A stretch of 64,000 nt of DNA. Origin: CAYRFE01 sp964423645 [NCBI: uncultured bacterium]. Its GTDB lineage: Bacteria > Macinerneyibacteriota > Macinerneyibacteria > Macinerneyibacteriales. Numbering within the stretch: position 1 is the first letter of the stretch; every line of letters begins with the position of its first letter. The notes beneath the pieces were generated by a model. That model did no database searches. It saw only the letters and a program-made list of their open reading frames with translations, and was not told the DNA's origin. The position numbers and the translations under genes were made by a program. The stretch spans positions 1 through 64,000 of the forward strand of contig CAYRFE010000006.1 of assembly GCA_964423645.1 (NCBI GenBank), given 5' to 3'. Of the stretch, positions 44,741 to 56,763 are shown one piece after another.

Positions 44741-45751
44741 TTATTTGTTCTTTTCAATTTCCAATTCATCATAAATTGCTTCAATGGCACGGGGTAACCC
44801 TGCAAACCATTGTAAATCTTTGTATTTATCCATTCGAACAAGTATCTTGGCATCTTCAAGCGATTTGCCTTGTAAAAACACCGTTTTGACTTCGTTTCGC
44901 AAATCAACCAAAAGTTGACGTTGATGCTCAATGATTTCTTTGTTGCCCATGGGGCCATGACCGGGGATTACATACGTGCAATCATATTCAAGGTATGCTG
45001 AGGAAAGGGCATGTATCCAACCGGCAGTATTGACACGCGATCGTTTATCGATAAAGGGAAATGCTTCGTTAAAAATAAGATCTCCAATGCAAAGGATTTT
45101 TTGATTCGGGAAATATACTACGCAATCGGTTTGTGTATGTGCCTGACCGGGGTGATACAATTCGATCGTTTCGTTTCCGACGGTAAAACGCAGTTGTTTT
45201 GAGAATTCAATTGTCGGTGGGATAAATCGTATTTTTTTGTAATCTTCGAAATATATTAAAGTCTCGTTTAACTCTTTTTCCGTTTTCGGATGTTCGAGAT
45301 TCGCCTCGGTTTTAACTTTATCCAGCTTGATACGAAGATTCTTGATGTATTCGGGATATTGTACTTCCGAAAGATCTTTCCAGCGGGGATATGCAATTTG
45401 TGTAAACGCTTTTTTGATATTTTCATGACCTATTATGATGACATCAGACGGCAATGCAGAAAGTCCGGCGGTATGGTCGTCATGATAATGAGTAAGTATG
45501 ACATGGGTTATTTTTTGTTTGGTTATGCCGCGTATCAGGTTGATCATATGCTCGCCTGTAGAAGGAAGATTGCCAAAATCAACCACGACGACTCCGCTTG
45601 ATGTAATGAGCGCTGCACTATTTGAGTCGCCGCCTTGTATCAAGTAGAAGTTTTCGGTTATTTTTTGTGCATTCAATGGATTTGAGGTTTTTGCAAAAAC
45701 AGTAAGGGGTATTAATACTATTAACGTAAAATTAATGATAAAAGTTTTCAT
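44741..45751 (-). CDS. MBL-fold metallo-hydrolase, exported, paralogue of 9011-10012
   Basis: 336 residues with a signal peptide (about 1-20). The zinc motif is THYHDDHTAG and the later ligands are in QAHTQTD, CIGDLIF and VIPGHGPMG. It shares length, residue order and many blocks with the protein at 9011-10012 (for example NSAALITSSGVVVVDFGNLPS versus the matching segment there), so the two are paralogues. AAGGAGG precedes the ATG. It is monocistronic and divergent from 45937. The substrate is unknown. Confidence 0.8.
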   Translation of the reverse strand: MKTFIINFTLIVLIPLTVFAKTSNPLNAQKITENFYLIQGGDSNSAALITSSGVVVVDFGNLPSTGEHMINLIRGITKQKITHVILTHYHDDHTAGLSALPSDVIIIGHENIKKAFTQIAYPRWKDLSEVQYPEYIKNLRIKLDKVKTEANLEHPKTEKELNETLIYFEDYKKIRFIPPTIEFSKQLRFTVGNETIELYHPGQAHTQTDCVVYFPNQKILCIGDLIFNEAFPFIDKRSRVNTAGWIHALSSAYLEYDCTYVIPGHGPMGNKEIIEHQRQLLVDLRNEVKTVFLQGKSLEDAKILVRMDKYKDLQWFAGLPRAIEAIYDELEIEKNK

Positions 45752-45870
45752 GTTTCCTCCTTAAAAGTTGTGCTATTTTATCAGATATTACGGAATCGTG
45801 CAATATAAACATATAAAATGCTTTTAAATAATTCAAACTGGATTATTTTTTAAATTCACCGGTTCTTTGC

Positions 45871-45898
45871 TTGTAAAATTCAATAATTTTGCTATACT
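45871..45898 (+). promoter_or_regulatory. promoter of the 45937-48141 pair
   Basis: TTGTAA (45871-45876), 16-base spacer, TGC-TATACT with -10 at 45893-45898 (extended -10). About 38 bases before the ATG. Confidence 0.6.
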
Positions 45899-45936
45899 GA
45901 CATGTCAGTTTTCTACGAATAAAGGAGGAAGAATAC

Positions 45937-47043
45937 ATGGAAAAATCACCCGGCTATGAAAAGCCCGTACTTGGCGTGCTTGGAGTTCAGGATGATGCAG
46001 GTTTATGGGATGTTGCCATGAAAGCCGAAGAGCAGGGAAAACATACAGAGTCGTTGTTTACCGTGCTAAAATATATGAATCCGAAGCTCATGAACGATAT
46101 TCTCAAAAAAAACAATGAACATTTTTGTATTCCGCACGGCTCAATGATCATTGAAATGACGGTGAAAGATGGTTTTTATGAAATCAAAGCGCCTTTTTTG
46201 CGTGTACCGGAAAAAAGGACGGTGGTTCTTTTGCGTCAAATCGCAGAGATCAATTTTTCCACATTAGTCCTGAGTCAGATTCGTCTTGAAAACAATGAGT
46301 TGTATTTTTATTACAAAGCGCCAATAGAACTGTCATTCCCGTATAAAGTGTGGGATGTGTTGTTTGAGATATGTAACAATGCTGACTATTATGATGACCA
46401 ATTTATTACTCAACTCGGTGCAGAGCGCGTCCAGGATATGCAGGTTCGTCGTTATTCAATTGCGGAATTGGATGCGTTATGGAAAAAATATCATGCAATA
46501 TTGGATGAGACCAAATCATATTATGATTATTATCAATCAAAAAGATGGACAAACACCGCTATTGATTGTATTTTTATCGGTTTGATGAAACTTGATTATT
46601 GTTTACAACCTCAGGGTATGTTACGCAGTGATATCGAAAGAATACTGGTTTATAATCAAAATATTTCTGCAGATGAAAATCTTTTGGCACTTGCAAAAGG
46701 TTTTGACTATATGAAAAACGTGTCTCGTGCTTTATTTGATGAATCCATGTATGTAACCACATTTTTAATCCCACCAAAAAGACGTGCGGATCTCAGCAAT
46801 ATTAAAGAGATACTGGGAAAAGATGTCGAGCAAGCTCAGAAAGATGTTGCCGCAAAAAATTATCTCGGTGCTGCAAGCTTTCTCTTGTATGATATATATA
46901 ATTTGTTATATCGCTATATGATACATGCAAAGTATGAGATTCAACTGAATAATGCATTAGAGAAAAGTTCGGGTAAATCATGGGAAGACACAGCAGAAAT
47001 ACTGTTGAAGACCGTTATAAAACTCATGGATGCACGGGATTAA
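45937..47043 (+). CDS. YbjN/T3S-chaperone-like fold protein, function unknown
   Basis: 368 residues, no signal peptide or membrane segment, so cytosolic. Residues about 55-175 show the strand-helix pattern of YbjN/type III chaperone-like folds: SMIIEMTVKDGFYEIKAPFL, RLENNELYFYYKAP and YKVWDVLFEICNN. The C-terminal half (about 175-368) is helical with TPR-like segments. No catalytic motif. It is ten bases upstream of the trypsin-like protease gene that ends in its own YbjN-like domain. Shared fold and tight linkage suggest they work together, perhaps one binding clients and the other cutting them; this is inferred. Confidence 0.6.
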   Translation: MEKSPGYEKPVLGVLGVQDDAGLWDVAMKAEEQGKHTESLFTVLKYMNPKLMNDILKKNNEHFCIPHGSMIIEMTVKDGFYEIKAPFLRVPEKRTVVLLRQIAEINFSTLVLSQIRLENNELYFYYKAPIELSFPYKVWDVLFEICNNADYYDDQFITQLGAERVQDMQVRRYSIAELDALWKKYHAILDETKSYYDYYQSKRWTNTAIDCIFIGLMKLDYCLQPQGMLRSDIERILVYNQNISADENLLALAKGFDYMKNVSRALFDESMYVTTFLIPPKRRADLSNIKEILGKDVEQAQKDVAAKNYLGAASFLLYDIYNLLYRYMIHAKYEIQLNNALEKSSGKSWEDTAEILLKTVIKLMDARD

Positions 47044-47052
47044 AGGAGGGTA

Positions 47053-48141
47053 ATGATGGCTATACAAGAAAATTTTCAAAATGTTGTGAAAATAAATTGC
47101 CCTACAGGGTCGGGATCAGGGTTTTATATTAAATCTGCAGATGTGGTAATCACCAATTATCATGTAGTCGCAGGGAATAAGTCGGTTGCAATAGAGTTAC
47201 ATGATCGCAATAAAATCACCGCAACAGTGTTGCAAGTGAACCCGATGAAAGATCTCGCGTTTCTCAAACCTGCGCAACCGATCTCTGATATTGAATTTCC
47301 TATCTGTAGGACGATGACCACGAAGAATTTGGATAAAGTCATGGTGCTCGGGTACCCGTATGGAATGCCTTTCACTATCACTGAAGGAATAATTTCAGCC
47401 CCGCGTCAATTACTTCAAGGTCAGTATTATATTCAAACAGATGCTGCAGTGAATCCCGGCAATAGCGGCGGGCCGATGGTTGACCATACCGGTGCGATTA
47501 TCGGTATCACAACATGTAAATTTAATGAAGCGGATAACATGGGTTTCGCGTTGCCATCAGATATGATCGCGGATGAATTGGATAATTTCAAAACGAATCC
47601 GCCGCAAAATTACGGTGTCAACTGTCCGTCATGTAATTATCTTATTGTGAAAAAAGATGATTATTGCGAAAATTGTGGCGCGAAATTGGATGCAGAGGCA
47701 TTGTTCAAAGAATACGTACCGAGTGAGATCGGTGCTTATGCAGAGAGTATCATATCCGAGTTGGGTATCGATCCTATTGTTGCGCGTGCCGGAAGTGATT
47801 TTTGGGAATTCCACAATGGAAGTTCAATGATCCGTATTTTTATTTACAACAACAATTATTTGTTTGCCACAAGTCCTTTGGTTAAATTACCGACTCAAAG
47901 TCCGATTGAGGTATACAAATTTATACTGTCCAATCCTTGCGATCCATTTTATTTGGGTGTGTATAACGGTGTGGTATTTATATCGTATCGTACTGCAATG
48001 CCTGATGTTCGTAATCCGATTCATGGAAAAGCGATACGCGAAAATTTTATTCAGTTTGCGAAAATGGCAGATACTATTGATAATAAGCTGGTGAATGAAT
48101 TCGGATGTACGTGGACAGAGGATGCGAAGCCGAATAGTTAA
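47053..48141 (+). CDS. cytosolic trypsin-like serine protease with zinc ribbon and YbjN-like domain
   Basis: 362 residues without a signal peptide. A DegP/trypsin-like domain (about 1-175) has the triad NYHVV (His), MKDLAFL (Asp) and PGNSGGP (Ser), plus the substrate pocket GYPYGMPF. A zinc ribbon follows (CPSC...CENCG, about 195-215). Residues about 225-350 form a YbjN/T3S-chaperone-like domain (ELGIDPIVARAGSDFWEFHNGSSMIRIFIYNNNYLFATSPL, in parts). No PDZ domain is seen, unlike DegP. An AAGGAGG site precedes tandem ATGs (47053, 47056). Co-transcribed with 45937-47043. Confidence 0.7.
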   Translation: MMAIQENFQNVVKINCPTGSGSGFYIKSADVVITNYHVVAGNKSVAIELHDRNKITATVLQVNPMKDLAFLKPAQPISDIEFPICRTMTTKNLDKVMVLGYPYGMPFTITEGIISAPRQLLQGQYYIQTDAAVNPGNSGGPMVDHTGAIIGITTCKFNEADNMGFALPSDMIADELDNFKTNPPQNYGVNCPSCNYLIVKKDDYCENCGAKLDAEALFKEYVPSEIGAYAESIISELGIDPIVARAGSDFWEFHNGSSMIRIFIYNNNYLFATSPLVKLPTQSPIEVYKFILSNPCDPFYLGVYNGVVFISYRTAMPDVRNPIHGKAIRENFIQFAKMADTIDNKLVNEFGCTWTEDAKPNS

Positions 48142-48180
48142 ATTTATTTGTCTGAATGTGCGGAATACAACCGTCTTGTC

Positions 48181-48208
48181 TTGACAAGATTGTTATTCTT
48201 AGTACAAT
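48181..48208 (+). promoter_or_regulatory. promoter of the TPR-bamD-nadD-lepB operon
   Basis: TTGACA (48181-48186), 16-base spacer, TACAAT (48203-48208), 25 bases before the ATG. The best -35/-10 pair in the window. Confidence 0.75.
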
Positions 48209-48233
48209 AGGGCTGAAACAAAAGGGGTTTTGT

Positions 48234-49154
48234 ATGGGTAAGAAACTATTTTATACAGTGTGTGTTGTATGCGTTGCCATGATGGTGATGTCATGTGCCG
48301 GACGGTATAACTCTGCGGTTGAAAAAGGTAAAAAAGCCCTTAAATCCGGTAGAGTGGATGAAGCGGTGGGGTATCTTCAAAAAGCCATTTTGATCGAAGA
48401 AGAGAATCCTGAGGCATATTATTGGATGGCTATGGTGCATAAGCAAAAAATGCGGTATGACCAGTTTGATGTTTATATGGCGAAAGCATTTTTCTTCGGT
48501 AAAGATGCATATAAAGAGCGTATTGCGGATGCATACTATGCGTTTGCACAAGAATTGGAAAAAACGAATCGCCTGGAAAATATGTATGCATGTTTTACCA
48601 AGATACTCGCGTATATGCCTGAATATTCGATAAGTGATGATTATGCACTTCTGATGGGGAACAAATATTACGACAAATTGTTTGACTATAAGAAGGCATT
48701 GGCGTTTTACCTGATCGTCGATAACAATAAAGATATTTCGCCGCAGGTTGAGCAGGAGGTTAAGTATCGTATCGCAAAATGTTACAACAGTATGCAGGAA
48801 TATAAAAATGCGCTTATCGCATATAATAAGTTGTTGGAAAAGTTTCCGAATCACAAACGAAAAGATGAAGTTGAGAATGAAGTGGGACGTATGAATTTTC
48901 AACTTGCTGAAGTTGCATTCGTAAAGAAAGATTATGATGAAGCGCTCGCAAGGGCTGTGTCGGTATTGGAAGTAGGCAAACCGGTTCTTCTTCTTGATAA
49001 TGCACGTAGAATTGCCGGAGACGCATATCTCGAAAAAGGTGATACCGAGAATGCACTTCGTATGTATGAGTTAATTGTCCGCAGTGATCCGTATCGTAAA
49101 CATTCAGTAACTATGTATGCATTGAAGCAGATAGAAAAACTTGGAGGGAGATAA
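48234..49154 (+). CDS. TPR lipoprotein
   Basis: 306 residues from ATG 48234 (AAAGGGG seven bases upstream; earlier in-frame codons lack a site). Lipobox VMSC gives Cys21. Several tetratricopeptide pairs follow: KKALKSGRVDEAVGYLQKAI, EYKNALIAYNKLLEKFPNHK and KGDTENALRMYELIVRSDP (parts). It overlaps nothing but the bamD TTG start comes two bases after its stop, so the two are co-translated. Probably an envelope-assembly partner of BamD; CpoB- or BamD-like scaffolds are the nearest idea. Confidence 0.75.
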   Translation: MGKKLFYTVCVVCVAMMVMSCAGRYNSAVEKGKKALKSGRVDEAVGYLQKAILIEEENPEAYYWMAMVHKQKMRYDQFDVYMAKAFFFGKDAYKERIADAYYAFAQELEKTNRLENMYACFTKILAYMPEYSISDDYALLMGNKYYDKLFDYKKALAFYLIVDNNKDISPQVEQEVKYRIAKCYNSMQEYKNALIAYNKLLEKFPNHKRKDEVENEVGRMNFQLAEVAFVKKDYDEALARAVSVLEVGKPVLLLDNARRIAGDAYLEKGDTENALRMYELIVRSDPYRKHSVTMYALKQIEKLGGR

Positions 49155-49155
49155 C

Positions 49156-49914
49156 TTGATATCTATGAGAAAAATTATTCCGATCGTGCTTTTTGCGGTT
49201 TTCATTATAACTGCAGTCACGTGTTCAAAAAAAACGGTTCGCCTTGCATTAAGCGAACAGGATTCGTATACGAAAGTAAGCGGTTTGTATGAAAAGGGTA
49301 AATATGTGCGGTTTCTTGATGATTCAAAATATTTTTTATCGGATTACCCGGCAAGTAAGCATGCGGCAAAAGTTCAGTATTGGACAGGTGAGGCATATAC
49401 TTATCGGAAAGAATATGAAGAAGCAATTTTTGCATATCAGCGTGTTATCGATAAATACTCTGATAGTGAGTATTTAGACGATGCATATTATAAAATCGGA
49501 GAAGTATATTTTAAACAAAAGTTGAACCCTCAAAGGGATCAGACCGCGACGAAAAAAGCTATTTACTACTATGAAAAAGTAGCGCAGCTCGGGAGCCCGT
49601 TTACTGATGATGCGCGTGTAAAGATACGTCATTGTCGATCATTATTAGCCCAGAAACAATATTATATCGCGCGATTTTATTATCGGTCGAAGCAATATGA
49701 TACATCGATCGCGTTACTTGATGAAGCGCTTTCAAATTTCAGCGATACCCCGGAAATGGCTTATTTCTACTATTTAAAAGGGATGAACTATTTTAAACAG
49801 AAGGATACGGAAAAAACACGTGCGATGCTTGCAATGATGGAGCAATATAAGCCACTTGATGAAAAGCTTGCGAAATATGTGGCAAAGCTGGAAAAGAAAC
49901 TGCTCGAAAAATAA
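49156..49914 (+). CDS. bamD: BamD-like outer-membrane assembly lipoprotein
   Basis: 252 residues from TTG 49156 (GGAGGGA six bases upstream); an ATG at 49165 is possible but badly spaced. Lipobox AVTC, lipidated Cys23. Five TPR-like units: YEKGKYVRFLDDSKYFLSDYP, YEEAIFAYQRVIDKYSDSEYLDDAYYKIGEVYFKQ, KKAIYYYEKVAQLG and onward (parts). BamD is the essential lipoprotein of the Bam complex that inserts outer-membrane barrels. Its stop overlaps nadD by one base. BamA is not in the window. Confidence 0.75.
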   Translation: MISMRKIIPIVLFAVFIITAVTCSKKTVRLALSEQDSYTKVSGLYEKGKYVRFLDDSKYFLSDYPASKHAAKVQYWTGEAYTYRKEYEEAIFAYQRVIDKYSDSEYLDDAYYKIGEVYFKQKLNPQRDQTATKKAIYYYEKVAQLGSPFTDDARVKIRHCRSLLAQKQYYIARFYYRSKQYDTSIALLDEALSNFSDTPEMAYFYYLKGMNYFKQKDTEKTRAMLAMMEQYKPLDEKLAKYVAKLEKKLLEK

Positions 49915-50480
49915 TGAAAATCGGTATTCTGGGAGGCTCATTTAATCCGGTTCATATTGGACATTTAGCAATTGCAGAGGAAGCATTGTCGATGCTTTCT
50001 CTTGACGAAATGTATCTTATACCGGCCTTTATTCCTCCGCATAAGCAGGATTTGAATTTGTTATCTGCAACGGTACGCCTTCATCTTTTACATGAAGCTA
50101 CAAAAAATACCATGATAAAAGTGAGCAGTTATGAAATAGATAGAGCTGAAGTTTCGTATACAATCGATACGATTCGTTATTTTAAACGTAACAATGATGT
50201 CGTTTTGTGTGTCGGCGCGGATTCTGCTCTGCATTTTGAAACATGGAAAGCCTATAAAGAAATTTTAAGCAGTGCACAAGTAGCCGTGTATCCGCGTCCG
50301 GGTACCGGCCTGGATGATGTGCGAAAAAAATGGCAGGAATCGTTCCTTTATTGTGATATGCCGCTTTTGGATATATCCTCGACTGACATACGCGAACGGA
50401 TTATTGCAGAAAGACCCTATCGTTGGTTTGTTCCGCAACGAGTGTGGGAAATTATAGATAAAGAAAGGCTTTTTCAGTGA
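49914..50480 (+). CDS. nadD: nicotinate-nucleotide adenylyltransferase
   Basis: 188 residues. GGSFNPVHIGH (7-17) is the nucleotidyltransferase GxFxPxHxGH motif, and ISSTDIRERI carries the C-terminal ATP-binding signature. It makes NaAD, the late step of NAD synthesis. The start overlaps the bamD stop (ATAATGAAA), and the 3' end overlaps the LytR_C gene (GTGAG). The order nadD-lytR_C-rsfS-rlmH is conserved in many bacteria. Confidence 0.93.
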   Translation: MKIGILGGSFNPVHIGHLAIAEEALSMLSLDEMYLIPAFIPPHKQDLNLLSATVRLHLLHEATKNTMIKVSSYEIDRAEVSYTIDTIRYFKRNNDVVLCVGADSALHFETWKAYKEILSSAQVAVYPRPGTGLDDVRKKWQESFLYCDMPLLDISSTDIRERIIAERPYRWFVPQRVWEIIDKERLFQ

Positions 50481-50959
50481 GTAACAAAAAATATATGATC
50501 ATTGCCGCGACAGTTTTTATCGTACTGATTACAGTCGGGTTTTTTGTACGACATACACGATGGAAGAATTTTTATCGCGACTATCCTAAAGGTAAAATTC
50601 GTATCGAGTTACAGAATGGTACTCCGATAGAGGGTTTTGCATTTAAAATGACCAAGATATTTCGATACCATGGATTTGATGTGGTCGATTTTAGTAATGC
50701 AGACAGTAAAAAATTCAAAAAAACAGTGATTATCGATTTACGCGGTAGCAATCCTGAGTTGAAGATTTTGCAATCATTTCTTCATACCGATGAGTGTTAT
50801 ACGATTTACAGCGAACGTGCTGAACGAGAAGGTATCGATGCGATAGTGATATTGGGAAGTGATTTGTTGGATAATGAGGTGTTTCAAGATTCACGATATA
50901 GCGGGAGGATTATTTTTGATGAAAAGTCTACAAACGATCGCAACAGCTCTGGCAGATAA
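50477..50959 (+). CDS. LytR C-terminal-domain membrane protein
   Basis: 160 residues from GTG 50477, overlapping the nadD stop. One N-terminal transmembrane helix (about 7-25), then a LytR_C domain: IRIELQNGTPIEGFAFKMTKIFRYHGFDV and VVDFSNADSKKFKKTVIID. The domain occurs next to nadD and rsfS in many genomes, with unclear role. The end overlaps the start of rsfS by about 40 bases in another frame. Confidence 0.75.
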   Translation: MSNKKYMIIAATVFIVLITVGFFVRHTRWKNFYRDYPKGKIRIELQNGTPIEGFAFKMTKIFRYHGFDVVDFSNADSKKFKKTVIIDLRGSNPELKILQSFLHTDECYTIYSERAEREGIDAIVILGSDLLDNEVFQDSRYSGRIIFDEKSTNDRNSSGR

Positions 50960-51239
50960 AAAAGCGGAAGAGATTCGCATTCTTGATGTGAGAGGATTGA
51001 GCCCTGTTACCGATTATCTTATTATTACATCGGTTGAAACGATTCGGCAAGCCCAAGCGGCTGCTGATGAAATTGAACTCAAAGAAGGACGACCGTTTCA
51101 CAAAGAGGGATATGAAAATGGCGAATGGATCGCACTGGATTACGGCGATTGTATGGTGCATATTTTTCATCGTTCAAAACGACCGTTCTACGGGCTTGAT
51201 GAACTTTGGTCACGAGCGGTATTGGTGGATGTGAAGTGA
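50919..51239 (+). CDS. rsfS: ribosome silencing factor RsfS
   Basis: 106 residues from ATG 50919 (GGGAGGA eight bases upstream). The DUF143 pattern is complete: LADKKAEEIRILDVRGLSPVTDYLIITS, then GYENGEWIALDYGDCMVHIFH (parts). It binds ribosomal protein L14 and blocks subunit joining in starvation. Its stop overlaps the rlmH GTG start. Confidence 0.92.
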   Translation: MKSLQTIATALADKKAEEIRILDVRGLSPVTDYLIITSVETIRQAQAAADEIELKEGRPFHKEGYENGEWIALDYGDCMVHIFHRSKRPFYGLDELWSRAVLVDVK

Positions 51240-51697
51240 AGATATCCGTGTGTATGTTTGGATTACCCAAAAACACACTCTTTCGCGAGCAAATTGAGTA
51301 TTATGAAACGTTATTAATGAAAAAATTACCAATTACGAGAAAAATATTAAAAGAAGTAAAAGCGGGTGACGATTCCGCGCGACAAGAACAGGAATTACGT
51401 AACCTTGAGCGTGAGATGCTCGCGGATACCGGTGTGAAAATTGTACTTGATGCAGCGGGGAAAGAATATTCAACGGAAGATTTTGCCGATTTTATGAAGA
51501 AAAGCATACAAAACGGGCGGGATGTGACATTTTATATAGGGAATTTTTACGGACTTGATGAGCGTATTCGCTCAAAAGCAGACGGATTATTGTCGCTGAG
51601 CAAAATGACATTTACTCATGAATGTGCCGCGATGCTTTTATATGAACAATTATACCGTGTGCAAACGATTCTATTCGGCGGGAAGTATCACAAATAA
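51236..51697 (+). CDS. rlmH: 23S rRNA pseudouridine(1915)-N3 methyltransferase
   Basis: 153 residues from GTG 51236 (GTGA overlap with the rsfS stop; a longer frame to 51206 exists). SPOUT fold: KISVCMFG, then GAAGKEYSTEDFADFM-like DAAGKEYSTEDFADF, YIGNFYGLDERI, and C-terminal HECAAMLLYEQLYRVQ with the ending GGKYHK. The trefoil-knot SAM-binding loop and the usual terminal motif support it. It acts on helix 69 of 23S rRNA. Confidence 0.93.
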   Translation: MKISVCMFGLPKNTLFREQIEYYETLLMKKLPITRKILKEVKAGDDSARQEQELRNLEREMLADTGVKIVLDAAGKEYSTEDFADFMKKSIQNGRDVTFYIGNFYGLDERIRSKADGLLSLSKMTFTHECAAMLLYEQLYRVQTILFGGKYHK

Positions 51698-51710
51698 AGG
51701 ATGGTGCAGA

Positions 51711-52454
51711 ATGGGTTTCGATAAACGTAAAGTCGGCGAGAAAGAAGTAAATACACCCGAATCTCAGAAAATGACAATGCAAGAACGTGTCAATAAAGAA
51801 TTACGCGAGTGGGCAGGTGCTATTATCTGGGCGTTGGCGGTGTTTCTTTTATTATTCCAACCATTTGTGATGTCCGGTTATAAAATACCGAGCGGATCCA
51901 TGGAGGACACGCTTTTAATCGGTGATTTTCTTCAAATCGACAAATGTACCTTCGGAGGTAAAATTCCACTCACCAATATTCGCGTGCCCGGTATTCGTAA
52001 GCCTCAACAAGGAGATATAGTTGCATTTTGGAGTCTTGAAGATCCAAACATGCGTATGATAAAACGTTGCGTAGCAGTGGGCGGGCAAACGGTTGAGGTT
52101 CGCAATAAGCAACTATACGTCAATGGTCAGCCCGTTGATGCAGAGTATATTCGCCATAAAGATAGTATTGTTGCACCGAAAGGTTCAATATTGGAACGTA
52201 GGGATAATTTTGGTCCTTTTGTTGTACCGGAAGGTATGTATTTTATGATGGGGGATAACCGCGACCATTCTCACGACAGTCGTTTCTTTGGCCCCGTACC
52301 GTTTGACCGAGTGATCGGAATCGCACGATTCATTTATTTTTCCGTTGAAGAGAACAGCGGACGATCGATCCTTTCGTCCATCCGTTTTTCGCGGATGTTC
52401 AAACGATTGAGTAAAGCAAAAGACAGTGAGTCGTTTAAGGTGTCGCAGAAGTAG
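51711..52454 (+). CDS. lepB: signal peptidase I
   Basis: 247 residues from ATG 51711 (AAGGA nine bases upstream; a longer frame to 51618 overlaps rlmH and is unlikely). A single N-terminal membrane helix (about 36-55), then the catalytic Ser63 in PSGSM and general-base Lys118 in RMIKRCVAV, with the signature GDNRDHSHDSRFFG. It removes signal peptides of exported proteins. Last gene of the operon, followed by the terminator at 52521. Confidence 0.93.
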   Translation: MGFDKRKVGEKEVNTPESQKMTMQERVNKELREWAGAIIWALAVFLLLFQPFVMSGYKIPSGSMEDTLLIGDFLQIDKCTFGGKIPLTNIRVPGIRKPQQGDIVAFWSLEDPNMRMIKRCVAVGGQTVEVRNKQLYVNGQPVDAEYIRHKDSIVAPKGSILERRDNFGPFVVPEGMYFMMGDNRDHSHDSRFFGPVPFDRVIGIARFIYFSVEENSGRSILSSIRFSRMFKRLSKAKDSESFKVSQK

Positions 52455-52520
52455 TTACATCAGCACTTAATAAGAGCGTTGACTACGTTTTTATCTTCCT
52501 ATGTATAAATAAAACTGTGT

Positions 52521-52549
52521 AAGGGACGGAAATAACCGTTCCTTTTTTT
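52521..52549 (+). terminator. terminator of the lepB operon
   Basis: AGGGACGG / CCGTTCCT arms (one G-T pair) with a six-base loop, then a seven-T run at 52543-52549. Confidence 0.8.
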
Positions 52550-52553
52550 ATAA

Positions 52554-53330
52554 TTAAAAGCGTGTATCAAATATTTGATGCGGATCAACCGGGTGTTCCT
52601 CCAGCCATATTTTTGCAAGTTTGACTGCAGTATCTTTTTGTTCCTGAGTAATTTTCCCTTCATTATCCCAAGCATCACGCCATCTTAAGGCGTATTTACT
52701 TTTCTGGGAAGCTATCGTAAGCCATTTGTAAATCTCAATATAATCGTTTGAAGCTGAATAAAAAATTACCATTCCCATTTGTGCATCAGGATGTCCCTGT
52801 TCGGCAGCTTTTAAAATGAGATCATAGCATTCTGTTTTATCTTTCATATTCTCAGGTAGTTCGCTTTTTGAATCTTTTGTGTATTTTTGTAATTTTAAAG
52901 AACCTACCATATACTGCGCGTTCGGATTATTTTGTTCAACACTTTTAGATAACCATGATATTGCTTCACTTTCATTTTTATCAATTCCAATACCAAAATA
53001 ATATCGCTTGCCGATTTCATATTGCGCTTGCGCATCGTCGTTTGTAGCAGCCATTAGAAACCATTTTGTGGCTTCAATATGATTATCCATTTGAGAATAT
53101 ATAATACCAAGCATTATTTGTGCATGAGCTAACCCCATATTTGCTGCTTTTTTAAAATGTATTATTGCGTTTTGAATATCATTAGATTTTTGATACTTCA
53201 AACCGATATTCATTTCTTCTAAAGCTGCTCTAGATTCACCGATGAGATGTTTTGATTTAGTTTGAGGCGAGGAGGTAGCACAAGCTTGCAACAATATAGT
53301 AATAACGATCATAAAAATTATGTTTTTCAT
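52554..53330 (-). CDS. Sel1-repeat (SLR) lipoprotein
   Basis: 258 residues from ATG 53330 (AAGGATGG upstream). Lipobox LQAC, lipidated Cys17. Sel1-like repeats: AIIHFKKAANMGLAHAQIMLG, EATKWFLMAATNDDAQAQYEIGKRYYFG and DKTECYDLILKAAEQGHPDAQMGMV (parts). SLR proteins act as protein-protein scaffolds in envelope signalling or interbacterial interactions. Divergent from rnr, with its own promoter at 53356-53384. The window holds a second Sel1 lipoprotein at 60758. Confidence 0.8.
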   Translation of the reverse strand: MKNIIFMIVITILLQACATSSPQTKSKHLIGESRAALEEMNIGLKYQKSNDIQNAIIHFKKAANMGLAHAQIMLGIIYSQMDNHIEATKWFLMAATNDDAQAQYEIGKRYYFGIGIDKNESEAISWLSKSVEQNNPNAQYMVGSLKLQKYTKDSKSELPENMKDKTECYDLILKAAEQGHPDAQMGMVIFYSASNDYIEIYKWLTIASQKSKYALRWRDAWDNEGKITQEQKDTAVKLAKIWLEEHPVDPHQIFDTRF

Positions 53331-53355
53331 AATAATCCATCCTTTTTTGAAGAGA

Positions 53356-53384
53356 TAAGTAACATAATTATTTAGAACTGTCAA
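53356..53384 (-). promoter_or_regulatory. promoter of the Sel1 lipoprotein gene
   Basis: On the minus strand TTGACA (53384-53379), 17-base spacer, TGT-TACTTA (53361-53356) with an upstream TG. The -10 is a weak match. Confidence 0.45.
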
Positions 53385-53578
53385 TAGAATTTTAAAAGTA
53401 TTGTAATGAGTGAATAGTTGGATTAAACAAACCCCGATGAATTTTAAACTGTTGAATGCTTAAAACTATTCATAAAAAGTAAAGCGAAATGTTAATACTT
53501 AGCTAAAAGCATACGGAAAACTAAACTCAAATGTATTTTTGTTATTGTGAATGAATTTTACAAAATTTCCTCACTGTA

Positions 53579-53587
53579 TGCTATACT
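53579..53587 (+). promoter_or_regulatory. extended -10 promoter element for rnr
   Basis: TGCTATACT, identical in the TGC-TATACT extended -10 to the one at 45890. No convincing -35; TTTACA at 53557 is spaced 19 bases. Transcription would start about 30 bases before the rnr ATG. Confidence 0.5.
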
Positions 53588-53622
53588 CATCTCATGAATT
53601 ATAACAAAGGAAATAGTATACC

Positions 53623-56720
<3,098 letters not shown>

Positions 56721-56725
56721 TAGCG

Positions 56726-56763
56726 CAGGATTTTTCGTCACCGGGACGCTTCGTCGAAATGAC
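56726..56763. repeat. intergenic repeat, GTCATTTCGA type, copy 1
   Basis: Reverse strand reads GTCATTTCGACGAAGCGTC...GAAAAATCCTG. It matches 56933-56970 in 35 of 38 positions. It resembles the GTCATTTCGA...GAAATC interspersed repeats that I recall from many bacterial genomes. Confidence 0.65.

Noticed and set aside
48291-48902. 203-residue minus-strand frame inside the TPR lipoprotein gene
   Set aside because: Hydrophobic, Phe/Ile-rich translation opposite a well-supported lipoprotein; no ribosome-binding site.
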